A stretch of 64,000 nucleotides of DNA from Actinotalea sp. Marseille-Q4924 (GTDB lineage: Bacteria > Actinomycetota > Actinomycetes > Actinomycetales > Cellulomonadaceae), in the NCBI RefSeq assembly GCF_916618755.1, contig NZ_CAKAKB010000002.1, forward strand, positions 62,001 to 126,000, written 5' to 3'. Below, piece after piece: positions 7,656 to 15,767 of this stretch. A program made the position numbers and the translations under genes. The notes beneath the pieces were generated by a model. That model did no database searches. It was not told the origin of the DNA and saw nothing but the letters and a program-made list of their open reading frames with translations. The first letter of the stretch is position 1, and each line of letters begins with the position of its first letter.

Positions 7656-8267
7656 TCAGGGCGGCGTGAGGCCCCGGGCCAGCGCGTCGAACACGTCGGT
7701 GATCACCTCGACCAGGCCCGGGCCGGCGTCGACGGCGCCCCAGTGCCGCGTCGCGGTGCGGACGGCGGCGGTCGCGGCCGCCACGACCAGTGCGGGGTAC
7801 GGGTCGGCCGGCGGGGAGCCGACGCGCTCGGCGACCGCCTCCGCCAGCACGCGCTCGAGCTCCGCGGTCGCGCCCATGAGAGCGGGCAGGAGGCTCGGGT
7901 TCCGGTCGATGACGAGCAGCCGCAGGCTCCACATCTCCCGGTCGAACCGGAAGCCGTCGGCGTAGTCGAGGAACACCGCACGGAGCGCCTCCAGCGGCTC
8001 CTCGTCCGGCGGGCGGGCGACGAGGTCCTCGCGCAGGAACGCCACCAGCGCCGGGTCGTTCCCGACGAGGGCCTCCTCCTTGGACGCGAAGTAGTTGAAG
8101 AACGTGCGCGGCGACACGTCGGCGGCGGCGGCGACGTCCTCCGCGGTCACCGCGTCCAGCCCGCGCTCGGCGACGAGCGTCAGGGCGGCCATGCGGAGCG
8201 CGTGGCGCGTGAGGCGCTTCTTGCGCTCGCGCAGTCCCTCGCGCTCGGTGTCCACGTCGGGCGTCAC
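7656..8267 (-). CDS. TetR family transcriptional repressor
   Basis: 203 residues. The N-terminal TetR DNA-binding domain is clear at about 15-62: RLTRHALRMAALTLVAERGLDAVTAEDVAAAADVSPRTFFNYF, ending in the typical Phe-Phe-x-Tyr-Phe signature. The C-terminal ligand-binding half is helical with no recognisable cofactor motif. GTG 8267 lies 6 bases after a TACGCT box, implying a leaderless transcript. The gene is divergent from the DHA2 efflux gene at 8402, and a perfect 13-bp palindrome (8310-8322) sits between them, the arrangement of a drug-responsive TetR/pump pair. Confidence 0.88.
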   Translation of the reverse strand: MTPDVDTEREGLRERKKRLTRHALRMAALTLVAERGLDAVTAEDVAAAADVSPRTFFNYFASKEEALVGNDPALVAFLREDLVARPPDEEPLEALRAVFLDYADGFRFDREMWSLRLLVIDRNPSLLPALMGATAELERVLAEAVAERVGSPPADPYPALVVAAATAAVRTATRHWGAVDAGPGLVEVITDVFDALARGLTPP

Positions 8268-8309
8268 GGGCCCAGCGTAGAGCGGGAATGACTGCGCACG
8301 CTGCGAAGT

Positions 8310-8322
8310 TGCAGACTCTGCA
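8310..8322. promoter_or_regulatory. Probable TetR operator TGCAGACTCTGCA
   Basis: A perfect 13-bp palindrome (TGCAGA-C-TCTGCA) in the gap between the divergent TetR gene and the DHA2 exporter gene. Length, symmetry and position suit a TetR-family operator controlling both directions. Confidence 0.6.
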
Positions 8323-8401
8323 TGTTTTACTGGCACCCGGGTGCAGCGACGGACCGCCGCGCCCCGCCCACGGACGACGACGAGACGAGGAACGCCCCCG
8401 C

Positions 8402-10060
8402 GTGCAGCCCACCACCACCCCTGTCGCGCCTGCGACGGCACCTGCCGTGCCGACGGCCCTGACCGCGTCGGCGGCGGCCGCGCCCGCGCCGCCACGTCCC
8501 GTGCCGGCGGCGCCGCAGCCCTTCACCGGCCTGACGCCCCCGATGCGGCTCGTGTTCATCGGGCTGCTGCTCGGCATGTTCGTCGCGGGGATCAGCCAGA
8601 CCATCGTCTCCCCGGCCCTGCCGGTCATGGTCGCGGAGCTCGGCGGGATCGACAGCTACAGCTGGCTCGCGACGGCCGCGATGCTCACGGCGGCCGTCGT
8701 CGTGCCGGTCGTGGGGAAGCTGTCGGACCTGTACGGGCGGCGCCCGTTCTACCTCGGCGGCCTCGTCGTCTTCATGGCCGGGGCGGCGCTCGCGGGCGCG
8801 GCGCCGTCCTTCTGGTGGCTCGTGGCAGCGCGCGCCGTGCAGGGCCTCGGCATGGGCGCGCTCATGACGCTCTCCCAGACGATCATCGGCGACATCGTCC
8901 CGCCGCGTCAGCGCGGCAGGTACCAGGGCTGGGTCGGTGCGGTGTTCGGGGTGACGTCCGTCGCCGGGCCGCTCGCGGGCGGCTGGCTCACCGACCACGT
9001 CGGCTGGCGCTGGGTGTTCTACGCGGGCCTGCCCTTCGGCATCGCCGCCCTGGTGTTCGTCGCCCGCAACCTCCACCTGCCGCACACCCGGCGCCGGGTC
9101 CGCATCGACGTGGCCGGGATCGTCACGCTGACCCTGGCACTCGTCGCGCTGCTCCTCGCGGCGTCGTGGGGCGGCACCACGTACGCCTGGTCGTCCCCGG
9201 TCCTCCTCGGGCTGATCGGTGCCGGGGCGGTGCTCCTCACGGCGTTCGTCCTCGTCGAGCAGCGGGCCGAGGAGCCCGTGCTGCCGCTGCGGCTCTTCCG
9301 CAGCTCCGTGTTCACCCTCGCCAACGTCGCGAGCCTCACCATCGCGATGGCGATGTTCGGCGTCGTCTTCTACATCCCGGTGTACGCCCAGGGCGTGCTC
9401 GGCGTCGACGCCACGCAGTCCGGCGCCATCCTGGTCCCGATGAGCGTCACGATGATCGGCGTCGGCATCGTCGTGGGCCTGCTCATCTCCCGGTACGGGC
9501 ACTACAAGCGGTACGTCGTCGGCGGGACCCTGCTCATGCTCGTCGGCTTCGGCCTGCTCACGCAGACGGGCTACGGCTCGTCGCCGCTGCAGCTCACGGC
9601 CGCCACGGTGGTCATCGGCCTGGGCATCGGCGGGGCGATGCAGACGTTCACCCTGGTCGTGCAGAACGTCGTCGGCCGCGACGACCTGGGTGTCGCGACG
9701 GCGTCCGTCCAGTTCTTCCGCAACGTCGGTGCGACCGTCGGCATCGCGCTGCTGGGCGCCGTCATGACGGCGCGCCTGGGGCCGGCGATCGCCGAGCGCC
9801 TGCCCGCGGGCGGCGACGCGCCGACCGACCTGGGCGCCGAGTCGGTCCTCGACCCCACGACGCTCGCCGGTCTGCCCGCGGGGGCGGAGGAGGTCGTCCG
9901 CCGGGCGCTCGCCGACGCCCTGAGCGGGGTGTTCCTCGCGGCGGTGCCGATCGTCGTCGTCGCGATCGTGGCGTCGGTGCTGCTGCGCGCGATCCCGCTG
10001 CGCGACACGCTGCACGTCTCGCCGGCGCCTGCGGAGGAGGGCGTCGCGGCGCGTCGCTGA
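8402..10060 (+). CDS. DHA2 family MFS drug:proton antiporter (14 TM)
   Basis: 552 residues from GTG 8402, chosen for the GAGGAA ribosome site 9 bases upstream; a longer frame from 8288 would add an implausible polar extension across the TetR operator. After about 45 Ala/Pro-rich residues come 14 predicted membrane helices. The MFS motif A is visible as GKLSDLYGRRPF between helices 2 and 3, and motif C as GVTSVAGPLAGGWLTD in helix 5. The length and 14-helix layout place it in the DHA2 (EmrB/QacA-like) branch, which exports hydrophobic compounds. It is under likely control of the divergent TetR repressor. Confidence 0.9.
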   Translation: MQPTTTPVAPATAPAVPTALTASAAAAPAPPRPVPAAPQPFTGLTPPMRLVFIGLLLGMFVAGISQTIVSPALPVMVAELGGIDSYSWLATAAMLTAAVVVPVVGKLSDLYGRRPFYLGGLVVFMAGAALAGAAPSFWWLVAARAVQGLGMGALMTLSQTIIGDIVPPRQRGRYQGWVGAVFGVTSVAGPLAGGWLTDHVGWRWVFYAGLPFGIAALVFVARNLHLPHTRRRVRIDVAGIVTLTLALVALLLAASWGGTTYAWSSPVLLGLIGAGAVLLTAFVLVEQRAEEPVLPLRLFRSSVFTLANVASLTIAMAMFGVVFYIPVYAQGVLGVDATQSGAILVPMSVTMIGVGIVVGLLISRYGHYKRYVVGGTLLMLVGFGLLTQTGYGSSPLQLTAATVVIGLGIGGAMQTFTLVVQNVVGRDDLGVATASVQFFRNVGATVGIALLGAVMTARLGPAIAERLPAGGDAPTDLGAESVLDPTTLAGLPAGAEEVVRRALADALSGVFLAAVPIVVVAIVASVLLRAIPLRDTLHVSPAPAEEGVAARR

Positions 10061-10109
10061 ACGGGCGGCGACGCCGCGGGGCCGGCGGTTCTGGGGTCGC
10101 CGTCGCCGC

Positions 10110-10940
10110 TCAGCGGCCGCCGCGCTGCATGCGGATCGCCCGGACGGTGAGCTGCGTGGCCGCGACGACGACGAGGAGCGCGAACAGCACGGTCGACGCC
10201 CGCGGCGGCAGCAGGAAGGCCAGCGACGCGCCTCCGAACGACGCCACGGTCGCTCCCAGCCCGACGACCGCCCCCGCCCGCAGGTCCACCATGCGCCCCC
10301 GCAGGTTCGTCACGGTGCCCATGATCGCCGTCGGCAGCATCGTCAGGAGGGACGTGCCCTTGGCGGCGAGGTCCCCCTGGCCGAACAGCGCGATGAGGAC
10401 GGGCACGAGGATCACCCCGCCGCCGATCCCGAACAGCCCGGACGCCACCCCCATGAACAGGCCGGTGGCGACGAGGGCGAGCACGACCAGCGGCGAGAGC
10501 TCGATGTCCGCGCCGCGCTCGGGCACGGTGAGGAACATCCGGATGGCCACCGCGACGAGCAGCGCGATGAACAGCCACCGCAGCCAGGCCATCGGGATGC
10601 GCCGCAGGAGGCGGGCGCCGACGTAGGAGCCCGCGATGCCGCCCACCGCGACGATCCCCGCGACGACGACGTCGACGCTGTCGTTGGCCAGGTAGGTCGC
10701 GGACCCGACGAGCGCGGCGGGGATGATCGCGGCGAGCGACGTCGTCGCGGCCTGCTTCTGGTTGAGCCCCGCCATGAGGATGAGCAGCGGCACCATGAGG
10801 ATCCCGCCGCCGACGCCGAACAGCCCCGACATGACCCCGCCGAGGACGCCCACGACGAGCAGCGCCCACCACCGCTGAGGGCGCTCGGGCGGCGTGGCAG
10901 GGTGGTCGGACGGCGGGGAGGGCGGGGGGCTGGACGTCAC
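10110..10940 (-). CDS. TauE/SafE family permease (sulfite/organosulfur exporter-like)
   Basis: 276 residues with a Pro-rich cytoplasmic head of about 20 residues and eight predicted membrane helices. The two halves each carry the family's Gly-rich repeat: GGVMSGLFGVGGGILMVPLL and GVASGLFGIGGGVILVPVLI. Members move sulfite, sulfonates or related anions, but assignment of a substrate is not possible here. The start is GTG 10940; a TAGCAT -10 box ends 6 bases before it, so the transcript is probably leaderless. It is convergent with the DHA2 gene and has no sulfur genes next to it. Confidence 0.88.
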   Translation of the reverse strand: MTSSPPPSPPSDHPATPPERPQRWWALLVVGVLGGVMSGLFGVGGGILMVPLLILMAGLNQKQAATTSLAAIIPAALVGSATYLANDSVDVVVAGIVAVGGIAGSYVGARLLRRIPMAWLRWLFIALLVAVAIRMFLTVPERGADIELSPLVVLALVATGLFMGVASGLFGIGGGVILVPVLIALFGQGDLAAKGTSLLTMLPTAIMGTVTNLRGRMVDLRAGAVVGLGATVASFGGASLAFLLPPRASTVLFALLVVVAATQLTVRAIRMQRGGR

Positions 10941-11017
10941 CGGGAGATGCTAGGGCCCGGCGCTGGGCTCAGCCGCCGCACTCCGGGCAGGGGACGCGCC
11001 CTGCGAGGTCTCGGCCG

Positions 11018-11371
11018 TCAGTCGGTCGTCGGCCCGAGGGGGATCCGGTTGAGGTGCTCGTCCGGGCGGGCGTCCGCGCCGGCCGGGCCGAGCGGGATGC
11101 GGTTGAGATGCTCCTGGCTCAGACGGTCCGGCACCTGGGCCGGGACGGCAGCGGGTGCGGTGGTGGTGGAGAACACCATCGGGGCGGTGAGGCCCACGGC
11201 GCCGCCGAGGAGGAGCGCGGCCGTCGTGAGGCCGACCAGGCGGCGGCGGGAGATCGTCGAGGTCGGGCGGCCGGCGTCGGACCGGCCGGCCGCGCCGCCG
11301 AGGGTCGGCGACGTGGCGGTGGTGGCAGGGGTGGTGACAGGGAGGCGCACACTGCGCTGTGTGGTGCTCAT
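11018..11371 (-). CDS. Small exported protein with two EHLNRIPLGP repeats
   Basis: 117 residues. A Thr/Ser-rich polar N-terminus is followed by SRRRLVGLTTAALLLGG (about 41-57) and a hydrophobic helix to about residue 64, a long signal sequence or membrane anchor with a twin-arginine-like start. The mature part is short, Pro/Ala-rich, and contains EHLNRIPLGP twice (87-96 and 105-114), 18 residues apart, with the second copy three residues from the C-terminus. No known family is recognised. It is divergent from the large SARP-STAND-WD40 regulator, and SARP-like direct repeats (11416-11433) lie between them, so it is a probable regulatory target. A peptide precursor or surface ligand role is my inference. 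Confidence 0.7.
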   Translation of the reverse strand: MSTTQRSVRLPVTTPATTATSPTLGGAAGRSDAGRPTSTISRRRLVGLTTAALLLGGAVGLTAPMVFSTTTAPAAVPAQVPDRLSQEHLNRIPLGPAGADARPDEHLNRIPLGPTTD

Positions 11372-11415
11372 GGCACTCACGGTGCGCACGCACCGGTACG
11401 CGCAGGGCTCCGAAG

Positions 11416-11433
11416 CGGTATCCGTCCGGTATG
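11416..11433. promoter_or_regulatory. Direct repeats CGGTATC/CGGTATG with 11-bp period (SARP-like site)
   Basis: CGGTATC (11416-11422) and CGGTATG (11427-11433) repeat with a period of exactly 11 bp. SARP regulators typically bind heptameric direct repeats spaced by four bases. The site lies between the divergent small exported protein and the SARP-type regulator. Confidence 0.5.
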
Positions 11434-11475
11434 CGACACCTTGACCGGGTTGCACCGACCTCGGGACCATGCTTC

Positions 11476-14400
11476 ATGAGCATCCAGGTGCTCGGCCCGC
11501 TGCGCGTGGCGGGAGTCGCGTCGCTCAGCCCTCGGGAACGTGCCCTGTTGGCGGTCCTGGTCCTCCGCGCAGGCATGTCCGTCCGCGCCGACGAGCTCGC
11601 CGACGCCCTCTGGGGGGACCAACCGCCGGTCACGTGGCCCAAGCAGGTCCAGGCTTCCGTGGGTCGCATCCGACGCGTGCTCGGCACTGGCCGGGTGGTG
11701 ACCACCCCGGCCGGCTACCGGCTCGTGCTGGACGCCGACGCCGTCGACGCCCGACGCTTCGAGGACGCCGTCCGGCGCGGGCGGCTGCACGCCGCCTCCG
11801 GGGAGAACGACCGCGCCGTGGTGGCGTTCGCCCGGGCGCTCGCCCTGTGGGACGGGACTCCCTACCCGGAGCTGGCGGGGTGGGAGCCGGCACGCGCCGA
11901 GGCCGAGCGGCTCCTCGAGGCGCGCAGGACGGCGGAGGAGGACTTCCTCGAGGCCCGCCTCGCCGTCGGTGAGCACCGCGGGGTCGCCGCGGACGCGGAG
12001 CTCGCCGTCCGCGTCGAGCCGTTGCGTGAGCGACGGTGGGCCGCCCTCTGCCTCGCGCAGTACCGGTGCGGACGTCAGGCCGACGCGCTCGCCACGCTGC
12101 GTCGCGCCCGTCTCACCCTGGCCGACGAGCTCGGCGTCGACATCGGGCCCGAGCTGGCCGCCCTGGAGCGCGACGTGCTGCGCCAGGACCCGCGCCTCGG
12201 TGCGGGGGAGCGACCGCCGCCGGCGAGCGAGACCTGCCCGTACAAGGGGCTCGCTCCCTACGACGCCGCGGACCACGACGTCTTCTACGGGCGTGACGAG
12301 GAGGTGCTCGGCTGTCTCGACCGTCTCAGCATCACGCCGCTGCTCGTCCTGACGGGACCGTCGGGCTCCGGGAAGAGCTCCCTCCTGCGGGCAGGGCTCA
12401 TCGCCACCCTCCAGCGCCGTGGGCACCGCACGGCCCTCGTCGTCCCGGGTGCCCACCCCCTCGCCACGCTCGACGCCGCGCTGGCCGGCGACGACGAGCC
12501 CTCCGTGGTCGCCGTCGACCAGATGGAGGAGCTGTTCCTCCTGCAGCACGACCGGCGCGAGGTCGAGGCGTACTGCCGGCGCCTCGCGGAGGTCGCGACG
12601 AGCGGGACGACGGTGCTCGTCGCGATCCGTGCCGACCAGGTGAGCGGCCTGCGCAGCGCAGCGGCGCTCGCGGACCTCGCCGAGCAGGGGATGCACCTCG
12701 TGTCCCCGCTGACCGGCGAGGCCCTGCGCGCGGCGATCCAGGGGCCGGCGGTGCGTGCCGGGCTCCGGCTCGAGCACGGACTGGTCGACCTGCTCCTCCG
12801 GGACGTCGCGGGGCAGGCCGGTGCACTGCCGCTGCTGTCGCACGCCCTCGCGGAGACGTGGCGGCGGCGCGACGGCTCGGTCCTCACGGTGGAGGCGTAC
12901 CAGGAGACCGGCGGCATCGAGGCGGCCGTGGCGCGCTCGGCGGACCGGCTCTACGAGAACCTCCGGCCGGAGGACCGGCAGGTCTGCCGGTCGCTGCTGC
13001 TCCGCCTGGTCGTGCCGGCGCCCGGCGGCATCGCGACGCGCCGCCGTCTCCAGCTGTCGGCGCTGGGGCACGACGTCGCTCGCGACCGGGTCCTCGCCGA
13101 GCTGGTCGGCACGCGGCTGCTCATAGAGGACCAGGGGACCGTGGAGATCGCCCACGAGGCACTGGTCCACGCGTGGCCACGGCTGAGGACGTGGATCGAC
13201 GAGGACGGGGCCGGCCTGCGCGCGATGCGTCACCTCGTCACCTCCGCGGAAGGGTGGGAGGCGCTCGGCCGGCCGGCGAGCGAGCTGTACCGCGGCGCGC
13301 GTCTCGACGCGGCCCTGGAGTGGCGGGCGGCCACCCGACCGGACCTCACGGCGACGGAGGCGTCCTTCCTCGAGGCGTCGTCCCGGCAGCGCGACGACGA
13401 GGCGGACGCCGCGTACGCCGCCCTGCAGCGGGAGGCGCGCCAGAGCCGACGACTCCGCACGCTGCTCGTCACGGCGGTGATGCTCCTCGCCGTGTCGCTC
13501 GTCGCGACGGGTGTGGCCGTCGTGAGCCGGTCATGGGCGAGGGACCAGGCGGCCGCGGCCCGCGACGCCCGCGACGAGGCCAGGCTCGCCGCCCTGGTGA
13601 ACGCGTCCCTGAAGATGCGGTCGACCGACCGCACCGTCGCCGCCCTCCTGGCGGTCGAGGCCCAGCGGCGCTGGCCCGGCAGCGCGGGGAGCCGGTCGGC
13701 GCTGCTCGGGACCTTCGTGAGCTCCCCGGGCTTCCTCGGGCACACCTGGGTCGGGGAGCGGGAGGGCCGCGACCATGTCGGCGAGGGGCTCGCCGGGGCG
13801 CTCCTGCCGGACGGCAGAACTGCGGTCGTGGCGCTGGCCGGCTCCCAGCCCGTGGTGCTCGACGTCGTCACGGGGGAGATCGATCGCCGGTTCGCCGACG
13901 TCGACCTCCCCGGTGGCCCGGGCGCCGTGGTCCGCGTCAGCGCCGACGGCGCGACGGCCGTGCACTACACCGTCGGGTACGGCCCCACGCCATGCACCGC
14001 GTCGGACGACCCCCTGGCGGTCGCGCCGCTCGCTGCCCGCGCGGCGCTCCCCGGGTGCGCGACGGTGACCACCTACGACGTCGTCTCGGGAGCGACGGTC
14101 CAGGGACCGACCGTCCTGACCTGGCCCTCCGGGGAGATGGCGCTGAGCCCGGACGGGAGGACGGTCGCCCTCACCGACGGCGAGGACGGGACGGTGCTGC
14201 TGCTCGAGGCGCGGTCCGGCCGGTCGGTCGCCGTCGTCCCGCCCCTGCCCGCCCCTCCCGTCCGTGAGTGGGGGAGGGGAGCGGTCGCCTTCTCGCCCGA
14301 CGGTCGGCTCTTCGTGGGATCGACGGCGGGACCGGTCCGGGAGGTCGAGCCGGCGACCGGGCGTGTGGTCCGGCAGCTCCCGGCCCCGCCGTTGTCGAGC

Positions 14401-15753
14401 AACACGAACCTGTGGGTGGGACCCGACGGGCGGGTCGTGGGGACCGGGCACCAGCACGTGGTGGCGCTGGACGGGGACGCCGGTCCAGGTGACGACCCGC
14501 TCCTGTGGACGCGTCCCGTGTCCGGCAACCGACGCTCACCGTGCCCGTGGGCGGCGTTCTCCGCCGAGGCGGGCCGCCTGTGGTGCGGGAGCTTCCACGG
14601 CGTGATCGAGGAGCGGGACCTCGCCACGGGGGAGCTCCTCGGACGGATCCGCACGACCCACTTCGGCAACGTGGGCTGGATGGAGGCGACGGCGGACGGT
14701 CGGGAGCTCGTGGTGTTCTCCGTGGGGGTCCCGGCCGTGCTGCGCTGGCGGCTCGACGGCTCGGGACCGGTCTCCCGGCTCACCGCGCCGGCGCACGTGC
14801 TGTGGGACGGGTTCGACCGGGGCTCGGGTCACCTCCTCACGGCCGCCCCCTACGAGGACGAGCCGGAGCGGTTCACGGTGTGGGACCCCGCGTCGGACGT
14901 GGCGGTGCTCGACCTCGGCGACCTCCGCCGTGCCGCCTGGGTCGCGCCGCGGACGGTCGCCGGTCTCGACCCCGACCAGGGCGCGCTCGTGACGCTCGAC
15001 GTCGCCACCGGCCGGCGGTCGGTGCTGCGGGACGTCGAGCCGGCCGCGGTGGGCCTCCACCCGGCGCCGGACGGCACGATCTTCGTGATCGTGCCCGACG
15101 GCACCGTGACTCGCGTGGATCCCGCCACGGGGCGGCTCGTCGGACCACCGCTGCCAGGGCACGGGCGCCCCATGACGGTCACGGCCGACGCGTCGCTCCG
15201 GACGGTCGTGGTCACGACGGTCGGCCCGGACGTCACCTCGCTCGAGGACGACGTGACCGTCCGGTTCGACCCGGTGAGCGGCGAGATGGTCGGACCGCCG
15301 CTGACCGGGTGGTTCCAGTCCGCCGTCCACGACGACCTCCTCGTCGTCGCGCGGGCCCTCTCGATCGCGTTCTACGACCTCGACACGCTCGAGCTCCGCC
15401 GGGAGGTCGCGGGAGCGCCCGCGGAGGTCGAGCGCCTCGAGCTGAGCGCGGACGGCGCACTGCTCGCCGTCACCTCCCGGGACCAGTCCGTGATCCTCTA
15501 CGACGTCGTCACCGGGACGCGCCTCGGAGACCCCATCCCGACGGCGGCGCCGCCGGAGGGCCGCGCCGCGGCGCTCCGGGAGGACGGGCGCGAGCTCGCG
15601 GTCGCCTCCGCTGCCGGCGTGGTCGTGTGGGACCTCGACCCGTGGGTGATGATGCGGGCCGCCTGCCGTCTCGCCGGTCGCGAGCTCACGGCCGGCGAGT
15701 GGGCCACGCACCTCGAGGGCTACGGGCCCCGTCGGGCCACCTGCGACGTGTGA
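11476..15753 (+). CDS. SARP-BTAD-STAND NTPase-beta-propeller transcriptional regulator
   Basis: 1425 residues from ATG 11476. Order of parts: an OmpR-like winged-helix SARP DNA-binding domain (about 1-85, ending TPAGYRLVLD), the BTAD helical domain (about 90-235), a STAND-type NTPase with Walker A GPSGSGKSS (294-302) and the acidic VVAVDQMEELF strand as Walker B, a predicted membrane helix at about 660-683 (LLVTAVMLLAVSLVATGV), and a long C-terminal beta-propeller with repeated SPDGR-type WD40-like turns (about 760-1425). The helix suggests the DNA-binding part faces the cytoplasm and the propeller the exterior, a one-protein sensor-regulator. The direct repeats at 11416-11433 are the likely binding site. 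Confidence 0.88.
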   Translation: MSIQVLGPLRVAGVASLSPRERALLAVLVLRAGMSVRADELADALWGDQPPVTWPKQVQASVGRIRRVLGTGRVVTTPAGYRLVLDADAVDARRFEDAVRRGRLHAASGENDRAVVAFARALALWDGTPYPELAGWEPARAEAERLLEARRTAEEDFLEARLAVGEHRGVAADAELAVRVEPLRERRWAALCLAQYRCGRQADALATLRRARLTLADELGVDIGPELAALERDVLRQDPRLGAGERPPPASETCPYKGLAPYDAADHDVFYGRDEEVLGCLDRLSITPLLVLTGPSGSGKSSLLRAGLIATLQRRGHRTALVVPGAHPLATLDAALAGDDEPSVVAVDQMEELFLLQHDRREVEAYCRRLAEVATSGTTVLVAIRADQVSGLRSAAALADLAEQGMHLVSPLTGEALRAAIQGPAVRAGLRLEHGLVDLLLRDVAGQAGALPLLSHALAETWRRRDGSVLTVEAYQETGGIEAAVARSADRLYENLRPEDRQVCRSLLLRLVVPAPGGIATRRRLQLSALGHDVARDRVLAELVGTRLLIEDQGTVEIAHEALVHAWPRLRTWIDEDGAGLRAMRHLVTSAEGWEALGRPASELYRGARLDAALEWRAATRPDLTATEASFLEASSRQRDDEADAAYAALQREARQSRRLRTLLVTAVMLLAVSLVATGVAVVSRSWARDQAAAARDARDEARLAALVNASLKMRSTDRTVAALLAVEAQRRWPGSAGSRSALLGTFVSSPGFLGHTWVGEREGRDHVGEGLAGALLPDGRTAVVALAGSQPVVLDVVTGEIDRRFADVDLPGGPGAVVRVSADGATAVHYTVGYGPTPCTASDDPLAVAPLAARAALPGCATVTTYDVVSGATVQGPTVLTWPSGEMALSPDGRTVALTDGEDGTVLLLEARSGRSVAVVPPLPAPPVREWGRGAVAFSPDGRLFVGSTAGPVREVEPATGRVVRQLPAPPLSSNTNLWVGPDGRVVGTGHQHVVALDGDAGPGDDPLLWTRPVSGNRRSPCPWAAFSAEAGRLWCGSFHGVIEERDLATGELLGRIRTTHFGNVGWMEATADGRELVVFSVGVPAVLRWRLDGSGPVSRLTAPAHVLWDGFDRGSGHLLTAAPYEDEPERFTVWDPASDVAVLDLGDLRRAAWVAPRTVAGLDPDQGALVTLDVATGRRSVLRDVEPAAVGLHPAPDGTIFVIVPDGTVTRVDPATGRLVGPPLPGHGRPMTVTADASLRTVVVTTVGPDVTSLEDDVTVRFDPVSGEMVGPPLTGWFQSAVHDDLLVVARALSIAFYDLDTLELRREVAGAPAEVERLELSADGALLAVTSRDQSVILYDVVTGTRLGDPIPTAAPPEGRAAALREDGRELAVASAAGVVVWDLDPWVMMRAACRLAGRELTAGEWATHLEGYGPRRATCDV

Positions 15754-15767
15754 GACCGCGCGTCGGT

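Noticed and set aside
8288-8401. N-terminal extension of the DHA2 transporter from position 8288
   Set aside because: It would start within the TetR promoter and run across the palindromic operator; GTG 8402 has a clear ribosome site.
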